DNA of 54,382 bases, taken from assembly GCA_934501115.1 (NCBI GenBank), contig CAKSTO010000006.1, positions 1 to 54,382 on the forward strand, given 5' to 3'. Within the stretch, counting starts at the first letter, position 1. Each line of letters begins with the position of its first letter. The translations under genes were made by a program, and so were the position numbers. Source of the stretch: an uncultured Faecalibacterium sp. Its GTDB lineage: Bacteria > Bacillota > Clostridia > Oscillospirales > Ruminococcaceae. The notes under the pieces were generated by a model. It was not told the DNA's origin. It did no database searches and saw only the letters and a list, made by a program, of their open reading frames with translations. Shown one piece after another: positions 24,083-32,590 of the stretch.

Positions 24083-24400
24083 TCGCAAAGGCATTGGACT
24101 GCCGTGCGACGCAACGGCAAAGCGCTGCTAAGGAAGCATAGCAACGGCAAGGCATGGCGAGGCTTCGTATTGCGGAGGCAAGGCATGGCTTTGTACTGCA
24201 AAGGAATTGCGACGAAATGCTTCGCCCTGCAAAGGCTCGGCATAACATGACTTGGCGGTGCAATGGCAAGGGTTGGCGACGCAGTGCAATGGCTATGCCT
24301 CGCAAAGAGAGGCGGAGCAATGGCATAGCATTGAGACGATGGGCGAGGCGCGGCAATGGCATAGATACAGCTCCGAACTGCAAAGCGTAGATTCGACAGA
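24083..24400. repeat. Degenerate GGCAATGGC/GCAAAGG repeat tract
   Basis: About 320 bp between two early genes, built from variants of GCAAYGGCAAGGCATGG and GCAAAGG separated by GCGACG/CGAGGC segments, with no fixed period. Open frames cross it on both strands but have low-complexity Arg/Cys/Ala/Pro translations and no proper ribosome sites, so I see no gene. It is not a CRISPR (no identical repeats and unique spacers). Confidence 0.7.
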
Positions 24401-24427
24401 ATCTTTTTATAGAAGGAGCGTAACACT

Positions 24428-24988
24428 ATGAATTTTGACCTTCACCTTTACGGCGAAACACCGGAAGAACTGCTGAACGTACTGGCTCACCTGGGTCACA
24501 TGGACAGCAACTACCACACCCCTATCCCTGACGAGCGCCACCCTGCGCAGGCTCCCGCCTCGCAGCCCCAGAGCGAGCCTGTGACGCAGCCGGACAAACC
24601 CAAGGCGCAGACACCTGCCAAGCAGAAAAAGACCACACAGAAGCCCGCAGCGGCACCTGTGGAAGAGCAGCCGGAGGCCCCGACAAACCCTACGGAACCA
24701 GCTTCTGCCCCGGACGAACCGCAGGAGCCTACTCCTGCGCAGACTGCCCCGTCGGAGGCAACTGCTACAGCGCCTTCCGCTGAGCCGGAGAAAGACCCTG
24801 CCACGCTGAACAAAATCCGCGATCTGGCCCGCAGCCTGATCGTGGCTGGCAAGCGGGCAGGTGTTCAGGCAGTCATCAAAGCCACCGGTGCTGCATCCAT
24901 CTCTAAGCTGCCGCCCGACAGCTACACCAGCGTCTGGGAAGAGCTGCTCAAGTTGAAAGACGAGGTGGACGCAAATGCCTCCACTTAA
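24428..24988 (+). CDS. Phage protein with Pro/Ala/Glu-rich linker
   Basis: 186 aa; GAAGGAGCG upstream. A short N-terminal domain (MNFDLHLYGETPEELLNVLA) is followed by a disordered P/A/E/Q/T-rich region (about residues 35-125) and a helical C-terminal domain (IRDLARSLIVAGKRAGVQAV to the end). Domains like this last one occur at the end of phage recombination/replication accessory proteins. It overlaps the DUF2800 gene by 14 bp. Confidence 0.82.
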   Translation: MNFDLHLYGETPEELLNVLAHLGHMDSNYHTPIPDERHPAQAPASQPQSEPVTQPDKPKAQTPAKQKKTTQKPAAAPVEEQPEAPTNPTEPASAPDEPQEPTPAQTAPSEATATAPSAEPEKDPATLNKIRDLARSLIVAGKRAGVQAVIKATGAASISKLPPDSYTSVWEELLKLKDEVDANAST

Positions 24989-26135
24989 ACACGCCCTGCT
25001 GGGTGCATCCAGCGCAGCCCGGTGGATTGCCTGCCCGCCCAGTGCCAGAGCCACCGAGCACCTGCCCGGGGGGACCAGCAAGTACGCCGAAGAGGGCACC
25101 AGAGCCCATGAGTTGTGCGAGGCCAACCTGAGGAACAACCTCCGGCAGTGGGAAGCAGGCTACGGGGTACTCCCGTTGTCCGGGTCAATCCGGCTGGACG
25201 GCGAGCCGGACGACCCGCCTGAAATGGTGAGGGCCGCCAACCAGTACGTCAGCTTCATCCATAACCTGTGGGTCGGTTTCTCCTGCCGCCCGGGGGTGTT
25301 CATCGAGCAGGAGGTGGACGTGAGCCGGTGGGTGCCGCAGGGCTTCGGAACCTGTGACTGCCTGCTGATCGGCGGCGGGATGCTGCACATCATCGACTTC
25401 AAGTACGGCCAAGGCGTGCCGGTGAACCCAGAGCGCAACCCACAGCTCATGTACTACGCCCTCGGTGCCTACGCCCTGTTTGAGGGCATCGAAGAGGTCA
25501 GCACAGTGCGCCTGAGCATCGTACAGCCCCGGATGCAGGAGGAGCCCCAGACCTGGGAGATTTCTCTGGCTGACCTGCTCGCATGGGCGCGGGAGGTGCT
25601 GCAGCCTGCCGCTGAAATGGCATGGCGGGGCGAAGGCGAGTTCGTCACCGGCGACCACTGCCGTTTCTGCAAGGCGCACCCCGCCTGCCGGGCATGGAAG
25701 GACAAATACGGCCCTCTGGCCGGGTTCGAGCCTTACCCGGAACCCGCTACACTCTCCGACGAGGAGCTGGGCGAGTGGCTGCAAAAGCTGGAAGGGCTGG
25801 CCGCCTATGCCCGCGAACTGGAGGACTACGCACAGCAGGCGCTTCTGGATGGCCGCAGCCTCCCCGGCTGGAAGCTGATACAGGGCCGCAGCACCCGCAA
25901 GTGGACCGATCAGGATGCCGCGTTCCGGCAGATGGAGCACGACGGCATCGACGAGGCTATGCTGTACACCCGCACGCCCATTTCCCTGACCGCTGCCGAG
26001 AAGATGATCGGCAAAAAGAAGTTTGCCGAGACCATGTCGGCCTTTATCACCCGGGCACCCGGCGCGCCCAAGCTGGCAGCAGCCAGCGACCCGCGCCCTG
26101 CCTACAACCGCTTAGAAGGATTTGAGCCATTATGA
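24975..26135 (+). CDS. DUF2800 protein, Cas4/PD-(D/E)XK nuclease-like
   Basis: 386 aa. It starts MPPLKHALLGASSAARWIAC, typical of DUF2800. GFGTCDCLLIGGGMLHIID-FKYGQG gives the D...DxK nuclease core (about residues 115-140); Cys residues in HCRFCKAHPACRAW (about 225) suggest the Fe-S cluster seen in Cas4/AddB relatives. It probably acts in phage recombination or replication, next to the DUF2815 single-strand-binding-like protein and the polymerase, a common phage trio. Confidence 0.9.
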   Translation: MPPLKHALLGASSAARWIACPPSARATEHLPGGTSKYAEEGTRAHELCEANLRNNLRQWEAGYGVLPLSGSIRLDGEPDDPPEMVRAANQYVSFIHNLWVGFSCRPGVFIEQEVDVSRWVPQGFGTCDCLLIGGGMLHIIDFKYGQGVPVNPERNPQLMYYALGAYALFEGIEEVSTVRLSIVQPRMQEEPQTWEISLADLLAWAREVLQPAAEMAWRGEGEFVTGDHCRFCKAHPACRAWKDKYGPLAGFEPYPEPATLSDEELGEWLQKLEGLAAYARELEDYAQQALLDGRSLPGWKLIQGRSTRKWTDQDAAFRQMEHDGIDEAMLYTRTPISLTAAEKMIGKKKFAETMSAFITRAPGAPKLAAASDPRPAYNRLEGFEPL

Positions 26136-26860
26136 GCAAAGCCGATCTTCTTTGCCGAGACTGTGTGTTTTGCGCAAAAGGTAAAGACTTTGAAGGAAAA
26201 TGCGCCAAACTCGGCGCACGAGTAACAACTTATCACGACACCGTGCATCCACAATGCCCCGGCGGGAAACGGATGCACCCGGTAAAAACAGAAAGAGGTA
26301 CTGTTATGAACGCAAATGAAATTATTATCCCCTGCCGCCTGTCTTATGCCAACATCTGGGAGCCGAAGCAGATCAACGGCACCGGCGACCCCAAGTACAG
26401 CTGCTGCCTGCTCATCAAGAAAAGCGACACGGCAGCCATCGCCAAGCTCAAGGCCGCCATCGAGTCCGTCAAAAAGGACCCCAGGGCACTGGCCCGCTGG
26501 GGCGGCTCAGTGCCCAAGAACCTGAAGCTGCCCCTGCGCGACGGCGACACCGAAAAGGACGACGAGAACTACGAGGGCTGCTACTTTCTGAACGCCAACG
26601 CCAGCGAGAACCGCCGTCCGAAGATCATCGACCGCGCCTGCAACGACGTACTGGATCAGGACGAGGTGTACAGCGGCTGCTACGCCAAGGTCAAGATCGG
26701 CCTGTTCTCCTACAGCGCCAGCGGCAACAAGGGCATCGGCGCAGGGCTGGAGGTCATCCAGAAGGTCCGCGACGGCGAGCGGCTCTCCGGCGGCAACTCC
26801 ACGGACGGCTTCGAGGTCCTGAGCGACGATGATGACAGTTTCTTCGACTTCCTCGACTAA
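26132..26860 (+). CDS. DUF2815 single-strand DNA-binding-like protein, with Cys-rich N-terminal extension
   Basis: 242 aa if started at 26132 (the ATG overlaps the upstream stop; AAGGA upstream). The DUF2815 domain itself begins near residue 59 (MNANEIIIPCRLSYANIWEP, alternative ATG at 26306 with AGAGG). It contains YSCCLLIKKSDT, LPLRDGDTEK and VYSGCYAKVKIGLFSY and ends in an acidic DDDDSFFDFLD tail, like SSB C-termini that recruit partners. The first 58 residues (CRDCVFC, then later C residues) look like a small zinc-binding unit. Whether they are fused or a separate short product is open. Confidence 0.85.
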   Translation: MSKADLLCRDCVFCAKGKDFEGKCAKLGARVTTYHDTVHPQCPGGKRMHPVKTERGTVMNANEIIIPCRLSYANIWEPKQINGTGDPKYSCCLLIKKSDTAAIAKLKAAIESVKKDPRALARWGGSVPKNLKLPLRDGDTEKDDENYEGCYFLNANASENRRPKIIDRACNDVLDQDEVYSGCYAKVKIGLFSYSASGNKGIGAGLEVIQKVRDGERLSGGNSTDGFEVLSDDDDSFFDFLD

Positions 26861-26922
26861 ACACCCGTACACCGGGGGCCCCGCAAAGGACCTCCGGTCT
26901 TTTATCAGGAAAGGAGGAACCC

Positions 26923-28920
26923 GTGAAACCGATCATCACGGTGGATATCGAGACCTACTCGCCACAGGACATCGCCAAGGTCGGTGCCTACCGATACGCA
27001 CAGGATTCAGAGTTTCAGGTGCTATTACTGGGACTTGTGGATGAAGAAGCGTCCGATCCGGTGGTGCTTGATCTGGCTGCGTACCTGAATCCCGGCGCTG
27101 TTTTGCGCGGGCTGCCGTGGCTGCTGGATGCCAGTTACACCAAGCGGGCACACAACGCCGCCTTTGAGTGGTGGTGCCTGTCGGAGGCCATGGGCCTGAG
27201 CTGGGAAGAGCGCATCGAATGGCTGAGCCAGTGGGAGTGCAGCATGGTACACGCACTGTACTGTGGCCTACCTGCCCAGCTGGGTGCCCTCGGTGCGGCC
27301 CTGAAGCAGCCGGAGGACGCGATCAAGATGAAAGAGGGCAAGGCCCTGATCAAATACTTCTGTGTGCCCTGCAAGCCCACCAAAGTGAACGGCGGGCGCA
27401 CCCGCAATCTGCCCCAGCACGACCCCGACAAGTGGCGGCTGTTCTGCAAGTACAACGGCATGGACGTGATCGCGGAGCGGGCCAACGACCGGAAGCTGGC
27501 TCCATGGCCGGTGCCGGAGGAGATCATGCAGCAGTGGCGGGAGGACGTGGAGATGAACGCCCGGGGCGTGGCGGTGGATATGGAGCTGGTAGAGGGTGCC
27601 CTCGCCTGCTCCGCGCTGATCACAGAAGAGCAGACCGCCGAGTGCAAAGCCCTGACCGGTCTGGCCAACCCCGGCAGCCGCGTCCAGCTTCTGGGCTGGC
27701 TGCGCAACCGCGGCGTGGACTTGCCGGGACTGACCAAAGAGGACGTAGGCAAGGCTCTGGCGGGGGATCTGCCCAGCGACGTGCGCCGGGTGCTGGAGCT
27801 CCGGCAGCAGCTGGGCAAGACCAGCAACACCAAGTACGAGACCATTGCCGCCAGTGCGGGCCCTGACCACCGGGTGCGCGGCACCCTGCAGTTCTACGGA
27901 GCCAGCCGGACAGGCCGCTGGGCCGGGCGGCTGCTTCAGGTGCAGAACCTTCCCCGCACTTACTTAGACCATCAGGATGAGTGGCGCAGCATTGTAAAGC
28001 TACACGATCCTGAAGCGTTAGCTCTGCTGACCGACAATGTGTCCGACACCCTGAGCCAGCTGATCCGTACGGCGCTGGTACCCGGCAAAGGCTGTACCTT
28101 CGTGGACGCCGACTTCTCGGCCATCGAAGCCCGGCTGATCGCATGGTTGGCCGGTGAGGAGTGGGTGCTGGACGTTTTCCGCACCACCGGCAAGATCTAC
28201 GAGGCCACCGCAGCCCGCATCTTCGGGGTGCCCTTTGACAGCATCGTCAAGGGTAACCCCAACTACAAATACCGCCAGCGCGGCAAAGTGGCAACGCTGG
28301 CTCTGGGTTATCAGGGTGGCGTGGGGGCCATGAAGCGCATGGGCGGCGATCAGCTGGGTCTGGACGACGAGGGCCTGCAGGACATCGTGAACCGCTGGCG
28401 CAGGCAGAACCCCCGCATCTGCAAGCTCTGGCGCAGGATGCAGGACGCTGCCGTGCACACCATCCGCACCGGGCAGACTGTACGAGCCCGGAAGGGCGTT
28501 TTTCTCCGGAAAGAGGCGGTGCCCGGTTTTCCCTTCCCGTTCCTGACCATGCAGCTTCCCAGTGGGCGCAAGCTCTTCTACGCAGCCCCGGGCACAACTC
28601 CTGACAACCGGATCACCTATAAAGAATGGGATAACGGCGGCTGGCGGGAAGCAGAGACCTACGGCGGCAAGCTGACCGAGAACCTCACCCAAGCCGTGGG
28701 CCGGGATTGTCTGGCCTTTGCGCTGGACAACCTGCGCCGGGCGGGCTACCGGGTGGTGTTCCACGTCCACGACGAGGTGATCATCGAGCTGCCGGACACG
28801 CAGGACGCAGACGCCGCACTTCAGGATGTGGTGCGCATTATGAGCATCGTGCCGCCATGGGCCGAGGGCCTGCCTCTGAACGCCGCAGGCTGGCACGGAG
28901 ACTTTTTTACAAAGGACTGA
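26923..28920 (+). CDS. Phage DNA polymerase, family A
   Basis: 665 aa from a GTG with AAGGAGG 5 bases upstream. The N-terminal 3'-5' exonuclease motif is VDIETYS (about residues 6-12). Polymerase motifs: A in DADFSAIEARLIAW (about 393), B in GKVATLALGYQGG (about 454), C in HVHDEVIIELP (about 614). It replicates the phage genome. The gene follows DUF2815 by 62 bp in the replication operon. Confidence 0.96.
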   Translation: MKPIITVDIETYSPQDIAKVGAYRYAQDSEFQVLLLGLVDEEASDPVVLDLAAYLNPGAVLRGLPWLLDASYTKRAHNAAFEWWCLSEAMGLSWEERIEWLSQWECSMVHALYCGLPAQLGALGAALKQPEDAIKMKEGKALIKYFCVPCKPTKVNGGRTRNLPQHDPDKWRLFCKYNGMDVIAERANDRKLAPWPVPEEIMQQWREDVEMNARGVAVDMELVEGALACSALITEEQTAECKALTGLANPGSRVQLLGWLRNRGVDLPGLTKEDVGKALAGDLPSDVRRVLELRQQLGKTSNTKYETIAASAGPDHRVRGTLQFYGASRTGRWAGRLLQVQNLPRTYLDHQDEWRSIVKLHDPEALALLTDNVSDTLSQLIRTALVPGKGCTFVDADFSAIEARLIAWLAGEEWVLDVFRTTGKIYEATAARIFGVPFDSIVKGNPNYKYRQRGKVATLALGYQGGVGAMKRMGGDQLGLDDEGLQDIVNRWRRQNPRICKLWRRMQDAAVHTIRTGQTVRARKGVFLRKEAVPGFPFPFLTMQLPSGRKLFYAAPGTTPDNRITYKEWDNGGWREAETYGGKLTENLTQAVGRDCLAFALDNLRRAGYRVVFHVHDEVIIELPDTQDADAALQDVVRIMSIVPPWAEGLPLNAAGWHGDFFTKD

Positions 28921-28925
28921 GGACG

Positions 28926-29129
28926 ATGAATGCAACGACATTTGAAAAGGAGGCAGTTTATGCCGTCTCCCAGGATACCGCGCTGCTCCGGCTGCAGTCA
29001 GAGTACAACGCTCTGCTTGCGCAGAAGCGCTTCAGCGATGCCCGTGGCGTGGCACTGGCGATGCAGATCCTGCGGCGGCTGGACGTGCATGTAATCCCGC
29101 AGACCGAATGGAGGGAGAGCAGACGATGA
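28926..29129 (+). CDS. Small phage protein of unknown function
   Basis: 67 aa from the ATG at 28926, 6 bp after the polymerase stop. Sequence MNATTFEKEAVYAVSQDTAL, mostly helical, no known domain. The end overlaps the next start codon (ATGA), so it is coupled within the replication operon. Confidence 0.7.
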   Translation: MNATTFEKEAVYAVSQDTALLRLQSEYNALLAQKRFSDARGVALAMQILRRLDVHVIPQTEWRESRR

Positions 29130-29392
29130 GCAAGGCTTACCCGCCTGATAGCACAGGCGTGTGCCCCTGCACCTGTGGGGCCCTGCCCTACGGTGTCGGG
29201 GTAAAGACTGACGGGGTGGTCGGGCTGGCCCGCTACCGCAAGAGCAGCAGGTACGCAGAGGACGGCGGCTGGTCGGTGGTCTGCACCCGCTGCGGCAGGG
29301 CCGGAGAGCGCGGCAGCACTCAGATCGACGCAAAGGCCAGATGGAACGCAAAGCGGTACAAGTATGGCCCGCTGAAGGAGGGAGAAGAATGA
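29126..29392 (+). CDS. Small zinc-ribbon-like phage protein
   Basis: 88 aa from the ATG at 29126. CPCTCG near residue 11 and CTRCG near residue 55 form a likely four-Cys metal site around a central strand-rich part, followed by KARWNAKRYKYG. Such short proteins resembling Lar/restriction-alleviation zinc ribbons (C..C, then RWN) are common in phages; the Lar link is only a resemblance. It overlaps the primase-helicase start (ATGA). Confidence 0.75.
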   Translation: MSKAYPPDSTGVCPCTCGALPYGVGVKTDGVVGLARYRKSSRYAEDGGWSVVCTRCGRAGERGSTQIDAKARWNAKRYKYGPLKEGEE

Positions 29393-31788
29393 GCGCTACA
29401 CCGATCGCAATCAGCATGGGCGGCAGCCGCACAGAGACCGAGTGGGAGCTGCATGAACTGGGCTGGGAGGGGTTCACCACCACCCTCGCAGACCGGATGA
29501 AGCGCAACTGCGGCACCGAGACCCACGCGGAGTACATGGCCCTGCCCAAGAGCAAGCAGGCGGACCTGAAGGACGTGGGCGGCTTCGTAGGCGGCACCCT
29601 GCGGGATGGGAGCCGCAAGCGCGGCTGCTGCACCGGGCGCAGCCTGATCACGCTGGATATGGACAACTGCGGGCCCGGCAGCACCGCCAAATGGGTGCAG
29701 GCCATCAAAGACATGGGCACCGCAGCGGTCTATTCTACCCGCAAACACGACCCGGAGCACCCGCGCCTGCGGGCCATCTTCCCCACCGACCGGGTCATAC
29801 AGCCGGAGGAGTACCAGCCCTGTGCCCGGATGCTGGCCCAGATGCTGGACCCCACCATGAAGGTGTTCGACCCGACCACCTTCGAGACCGAGCGTCTGAT
29901 GTACTGGCCCAGCCGCAGCGCCGACAGCCAGTGGGTCTGCGAGGCCACCGAGGACGGCAGCCGGATCAGCGTGGACGACCTGCTGTGGCTCTACGCCGAC
30001 TGGCACGACGTGCGGCAATGGCCTGCGTGCCCCGCTGAGACGGTCAAGCTGCCCGGCGGCAAACAGGCCGACCCCACCGCCAAACAGGGCGTGGTAGGCG
30101 CTTTCTGCCGGACTTACGACGTGCCCGCAGCGATTGAGAAGTTTCTCCCCGGGGTGTACGTGGATGCAGGCGCAGGACGCCTGACCTACGCCGCAGGCAG
30201 CACCACCGCAGGCGCGGTACTCTACGACAACGATACCTTTATTTATAGCCATCACAGCACCGACCCCGCAGGCGGCAAGCTGCTGAACGCATGGGATCTG
30301 GTGCGCATCCACAAGTTCGGTGAGCTGGACACAGATGCCGCTCCTGGCACGCCCACCGCCTCCCTGCCCAGCTGGCAGCAGATGCGGGCGCTGGCCGAGA
30401 GCGACGGCCCCACAGCGGCCCTGCTGCGGCAGGAAGCCGTAGATCACGCGAAGGAAGGTTTTGAACCGCTGCCGGAGGAGGATACCGACCCGGACAAGTG
30501 GCAGGAAAAGCTCGACCGCACCCAGAAGGGCGCGCTGGCCTGCACCATTCAGAACGCGTGGGTCATCCTCGAGCACGATCCGGCGCTCAAGGGCCGCATC
30601 TGGAACGATACCTTCTCGGAGCGGCTGCGGTGCAAGGGCCCCTTTCCGTGGAGCGACAAGGCACAGGAGCGGGACTGGTCGGACGAGGACGACGCGGGCG
30701 TGCGGTGGTACCTTGAGACCATCTACCACTTCAGCGGAGTCAACAAGGCCGCAGACGCGGTGGCCCTGACCGGCGGCCACCACGCGAAAGACCCGGTGCG
30801 GGAGTACCTGCAGGGGCTCGTCTGGGACGGCACCGAACGGCTGGACAGGCTGTTCATCGACTACTTAGGCGCAGAAGATAGCAGCTACACCCGGGCAGTG
30901 ACGCGGAAGATGTTCGTTGCTGCGGTGGCCCGGTGCTTCCGCCCGGGGTGCAAGTTCGACCAGATCTGTATCCTCAGCGGCAGGCAGGGCATCGGCAAAA
31001 GCCTGCTCCTCAGCCGCATGGGCCGGGAGTGGTTCAACGACAGCATCACCAGCTTCGACGGCAAGGACGCCCGGGAGAACCTGCGGGGCGTGTGGATCGT
31101 CGAGCTGGGCGAAATGACGGCCTTCAGCCGCTCCGAGAGCGAGGCGGCAAAGCAGTTCCTGAGCCAGACCGAGGACCGTTACCGGGCCGCTTATGGCCGC
31201 AGAACGGTGCAGTACCCGCGCCGGTGCGTGTTCTTTGGCACCTCCAACAGCTCCGATTTTCTCCGCGACGCCACCGGCAACCGCCGATACTGGCCCATAG
31301 ATTGCAGCTTTGAGCGCCGCACACGGGTCGTTCACGATGATCTGACCCCCGCAGAAGTGGATCAGCTGTGGGCCGAAGCGGTGTCCAGATTCAACGCAGG
31401 AGAGGAGCTGATCCTCCGGGATGAGCTGCAAAAGGCAGCTCTGGCAGAGCAGCAGGCCCACACCGAGCGCGACCCGTGGGACGGTGACATCCTCGAATTT
31501 CTGGAAAAGCCGGTGCCGCTGGACTGGGCAAAGCGCACGGTAGACGAGCGCGTGGCATGGTGGGAGAACGGCCCGGCTGAGGGCACCGCCACCCAGCAGC
31601 GCAGCACGATCTGCGTCAATGAGATCTGGCGGGAGGCGCTGGACAGCACCGGAAAAACCCCCGACCGGCAGCAGTCCAAGCGCATCGCAGCGGTGCTGAA
31701 CGGCCTGCCGGACTGGGCACCGGGCAAGTACCCGCAGCGCTGCGGGCCCTACGGAATGCAGCGTATCTGGCGCAGAAAATCGGAGTAA
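29389..31788 (+). CDS. Phage primase-helicase, VirE/VapE type
   Basis: 799 aa from the ATG at 29389, GGAGGGAG upstream. The N-terminal half has SLITLDMDNCG (about residue 88), a DxD motif as in archaeo-eukaryotic-type primases. The C-terminal half is the VirE helicase: Walker A SGRQGIGKSLLLS (about 532), VELGEMTAFSRSE, FGTSNSSDFL and TGNRRYWPI. Related to the element protein at 1609-2961 but longer. It would prime and unwind DNA at the phage origin, probably near the repeats directly downstream. Confidence 0.92.
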   Translation: MSATPIAISMGGSRTETEWELHELGWEGFTTTLADRMKRNCGTETHAEYMALPKSKQADLKDVGGFVGGTLRDGSRKRGCCTGRSLITLDMDNCGPGSTAKWVQAIKDMGTAAVYSTRKHDPEHPRLRAIFPTDRVIQPEEYQPCARMLAQMLDPTMKVFDPTTFETERLMYWPSRSADSQWVCEATEDGSRISVDDLLWLYADWHDVRQWPACPAETVKLPGGKQADPTAKQGVVGAFCRTYDVPAAIEKFLPGVYVDAGAGRLTYAAGSTTAGAVLYDNDTFIYSHHSTDPAGGKLLNAWDLVRIHKFGELDTDAAPGTPTASLPSWQQMRALAESDGPTAALLRQEAVDHAKEGFEPLPEEDTDPDKWQEKLDRTQKGALACTIQNAWVILEHDPALKGRIWNDTFSERLRCKGPFPWSDKAQERDWSDEDDAGVRWYLETIYHFSGVNKAADAVALTGGHHAKDPVREYLQGLVWDGTERLDRLFIDYLGAEDSSYTRAVTRKMFVAAVARCFRPGCKFDQICILSGRQGIGKSLLLSRMGREWFNDSITSFDGKDARENLRGVWIVELGEMTAFSRSESEAAKQFLSQTEDRYRAAYGRRTVQYPRRCVFFGTSNSSDFLRDATGNRRYWPIDCSFERRTRVVHDDLTPAEVDQLWAEAVSRFNAGEELILRDELQKAALAEQQAHTERDPWDGDILEFLEKPVPLDWAKRTVDERVAWWENGPAEGTATQQRSTICVNEIWREALDSTGKTPDRQQSKRIAAVLNGLPDWAPGKYPQRCGPYGMQRIWRRKSE

Positions 31789-31816
31789 TTCCACAGCGCC
31801 GAAACCGCTCTGAGAA

Positions 31817-32141
31817 ACATACAGAACATACAGAGCAGGTCGGCGTAACAGAACATACAGAGATTTCTGCAAACATCAAGAGAACCAAAGAAATCAAGAG
31901 CCGCAAAAGCGGCCAAAACATACAGAACATACAGCCGACATACAAAGCGCAAAAATCTTGTATGCACGAAAAAGCGAGTGTTCATGCGGACTTTTTCATC
32001 AAAACATACACAACATACAATCTTTTTCCCTAGAAGAAGAACAGGTGAAGAAAATAAGACGTGCGCGCATACACATGATGGTCTTATACGCTTCGCGTGA
32101 GGAATTATAGGGGTTCGGGTATGCTCTGTATGTTTGTATGT
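31817..32141. repeat. ACATACA iteron array, candidate phage replication origin
   Basis: ACATACA occurs at 31817, 31826, 31853, 31918, 31927, 31938, 32004 and 32013, and inverted (TGTATGT) at 32127 and 32135. Several copies are in pairs 9 bp apart. The array sits in the 382-bp gene-free gap directly behind the primase-helicase gene and surrounds element copy 3. Iterons next to the initiator gene are the usual layout of a phage origin. Confidence 0.65.
31965..32125. repeat. Dispersed element, copy 3 (diverged)
   Basis: It shares the 25-bp core (31965-31989, one or two differences) with copies 1 and 2, an AAAACATACA segment with copy 2, and a closing block (TTATAGGGGTTCGGGTATGCT) whose counterpart in the other copies is TTTATAGGAATTT. 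The middle part is diverged. Placed upstream of the VRR-NUC gene. Confidence 0.65.
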
Positions 32142-32170
32142 TCGGTCCAAAAACGGAAGGAGAAACTACA

Positions 32171-32557
32171 ATGCCGACAAACAAGCCCCTTGAAAAGAGC
32201 ATCGAGAACGTCCTGCGCAAGGCCGTGGAGGACGAGGGCGGGGTGTGCCTGAAATGGACCTGCCCCGGACACAGGGGTGTGCCGGACCGGATGGTCCTCT
32301 TCCCCGGCGGCATCATCGCCTTTGTGGAACTCAAGCGACCCGGGGTAAAGGTCAAGGCGGGAGGATTGCAGGAGTGGTGGCGGCAGCGGCTGGTGGAGTT
32401 CGGCTTCCGCTGCTACGAGATCAGCACGGTCAAGCAGGTGCAGCAGCTGGTGTTTCAGCTGAGCACGGAGAGCTTCGCACTAACAACTTCCTACGCAGAT
32501 GACGATTACGACGACTGGGCTGACGATGGGGGCTGGCCCTACGAGATCGACGACTGA
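32171..32557 (+). CDS. VRR-NUC domain nuclease
   Basis: 128 aa from the ATG at 32171 (GAAGGAG upstream). GVPDRMVLFPGGIIAFVEL-KRPG gives the PD...ExK core of the VRR-NUC family (about residues 37-62), standalone form. It ends in an acidic tail (DDDYDDWADD). Phage members are Holliday-junction or flap-type nucleases next to SNF2 helicases, as here. Confidence 0.93.
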   Translation: MPTNKPLEKSIENVLRKAVEDEGGVCLKWTCPGHRGVPDRMVLFPGGIIAFVELKRPGVKVKAGGLQEWWRQRLVEFGFRCYEISTVKQVQQLVFQLSTESFALTTSYADDDYDDWADDGGWPYEIDD

Positions 32558-32590
32558 CACACTGCCCTAAAAGAAACGGAGGTCAAAGCA

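Noticed and set aside
24083..24400. CRISPR array
   Set aside because: Repeats are degenerate, not evenly spaced and without unique spacers; no cas genes nearby.
24060..24426. Minus-strand frames of 107 and 120 codons in the repeat tract
   Set aside because: Low-complexity translations set by the repeats and no start signals.
29320..30783. 487-codon open frame on the minus strand
   Set aside because: Opposite the primase-helicase gene, whose motifs fix the coding strand.
31749..32150. 133-codon minus-strand frame over the ACATACA repeats
   Set aside because: Its Cys/Phe/Leu-rich translation comes from the repeats; no start site.
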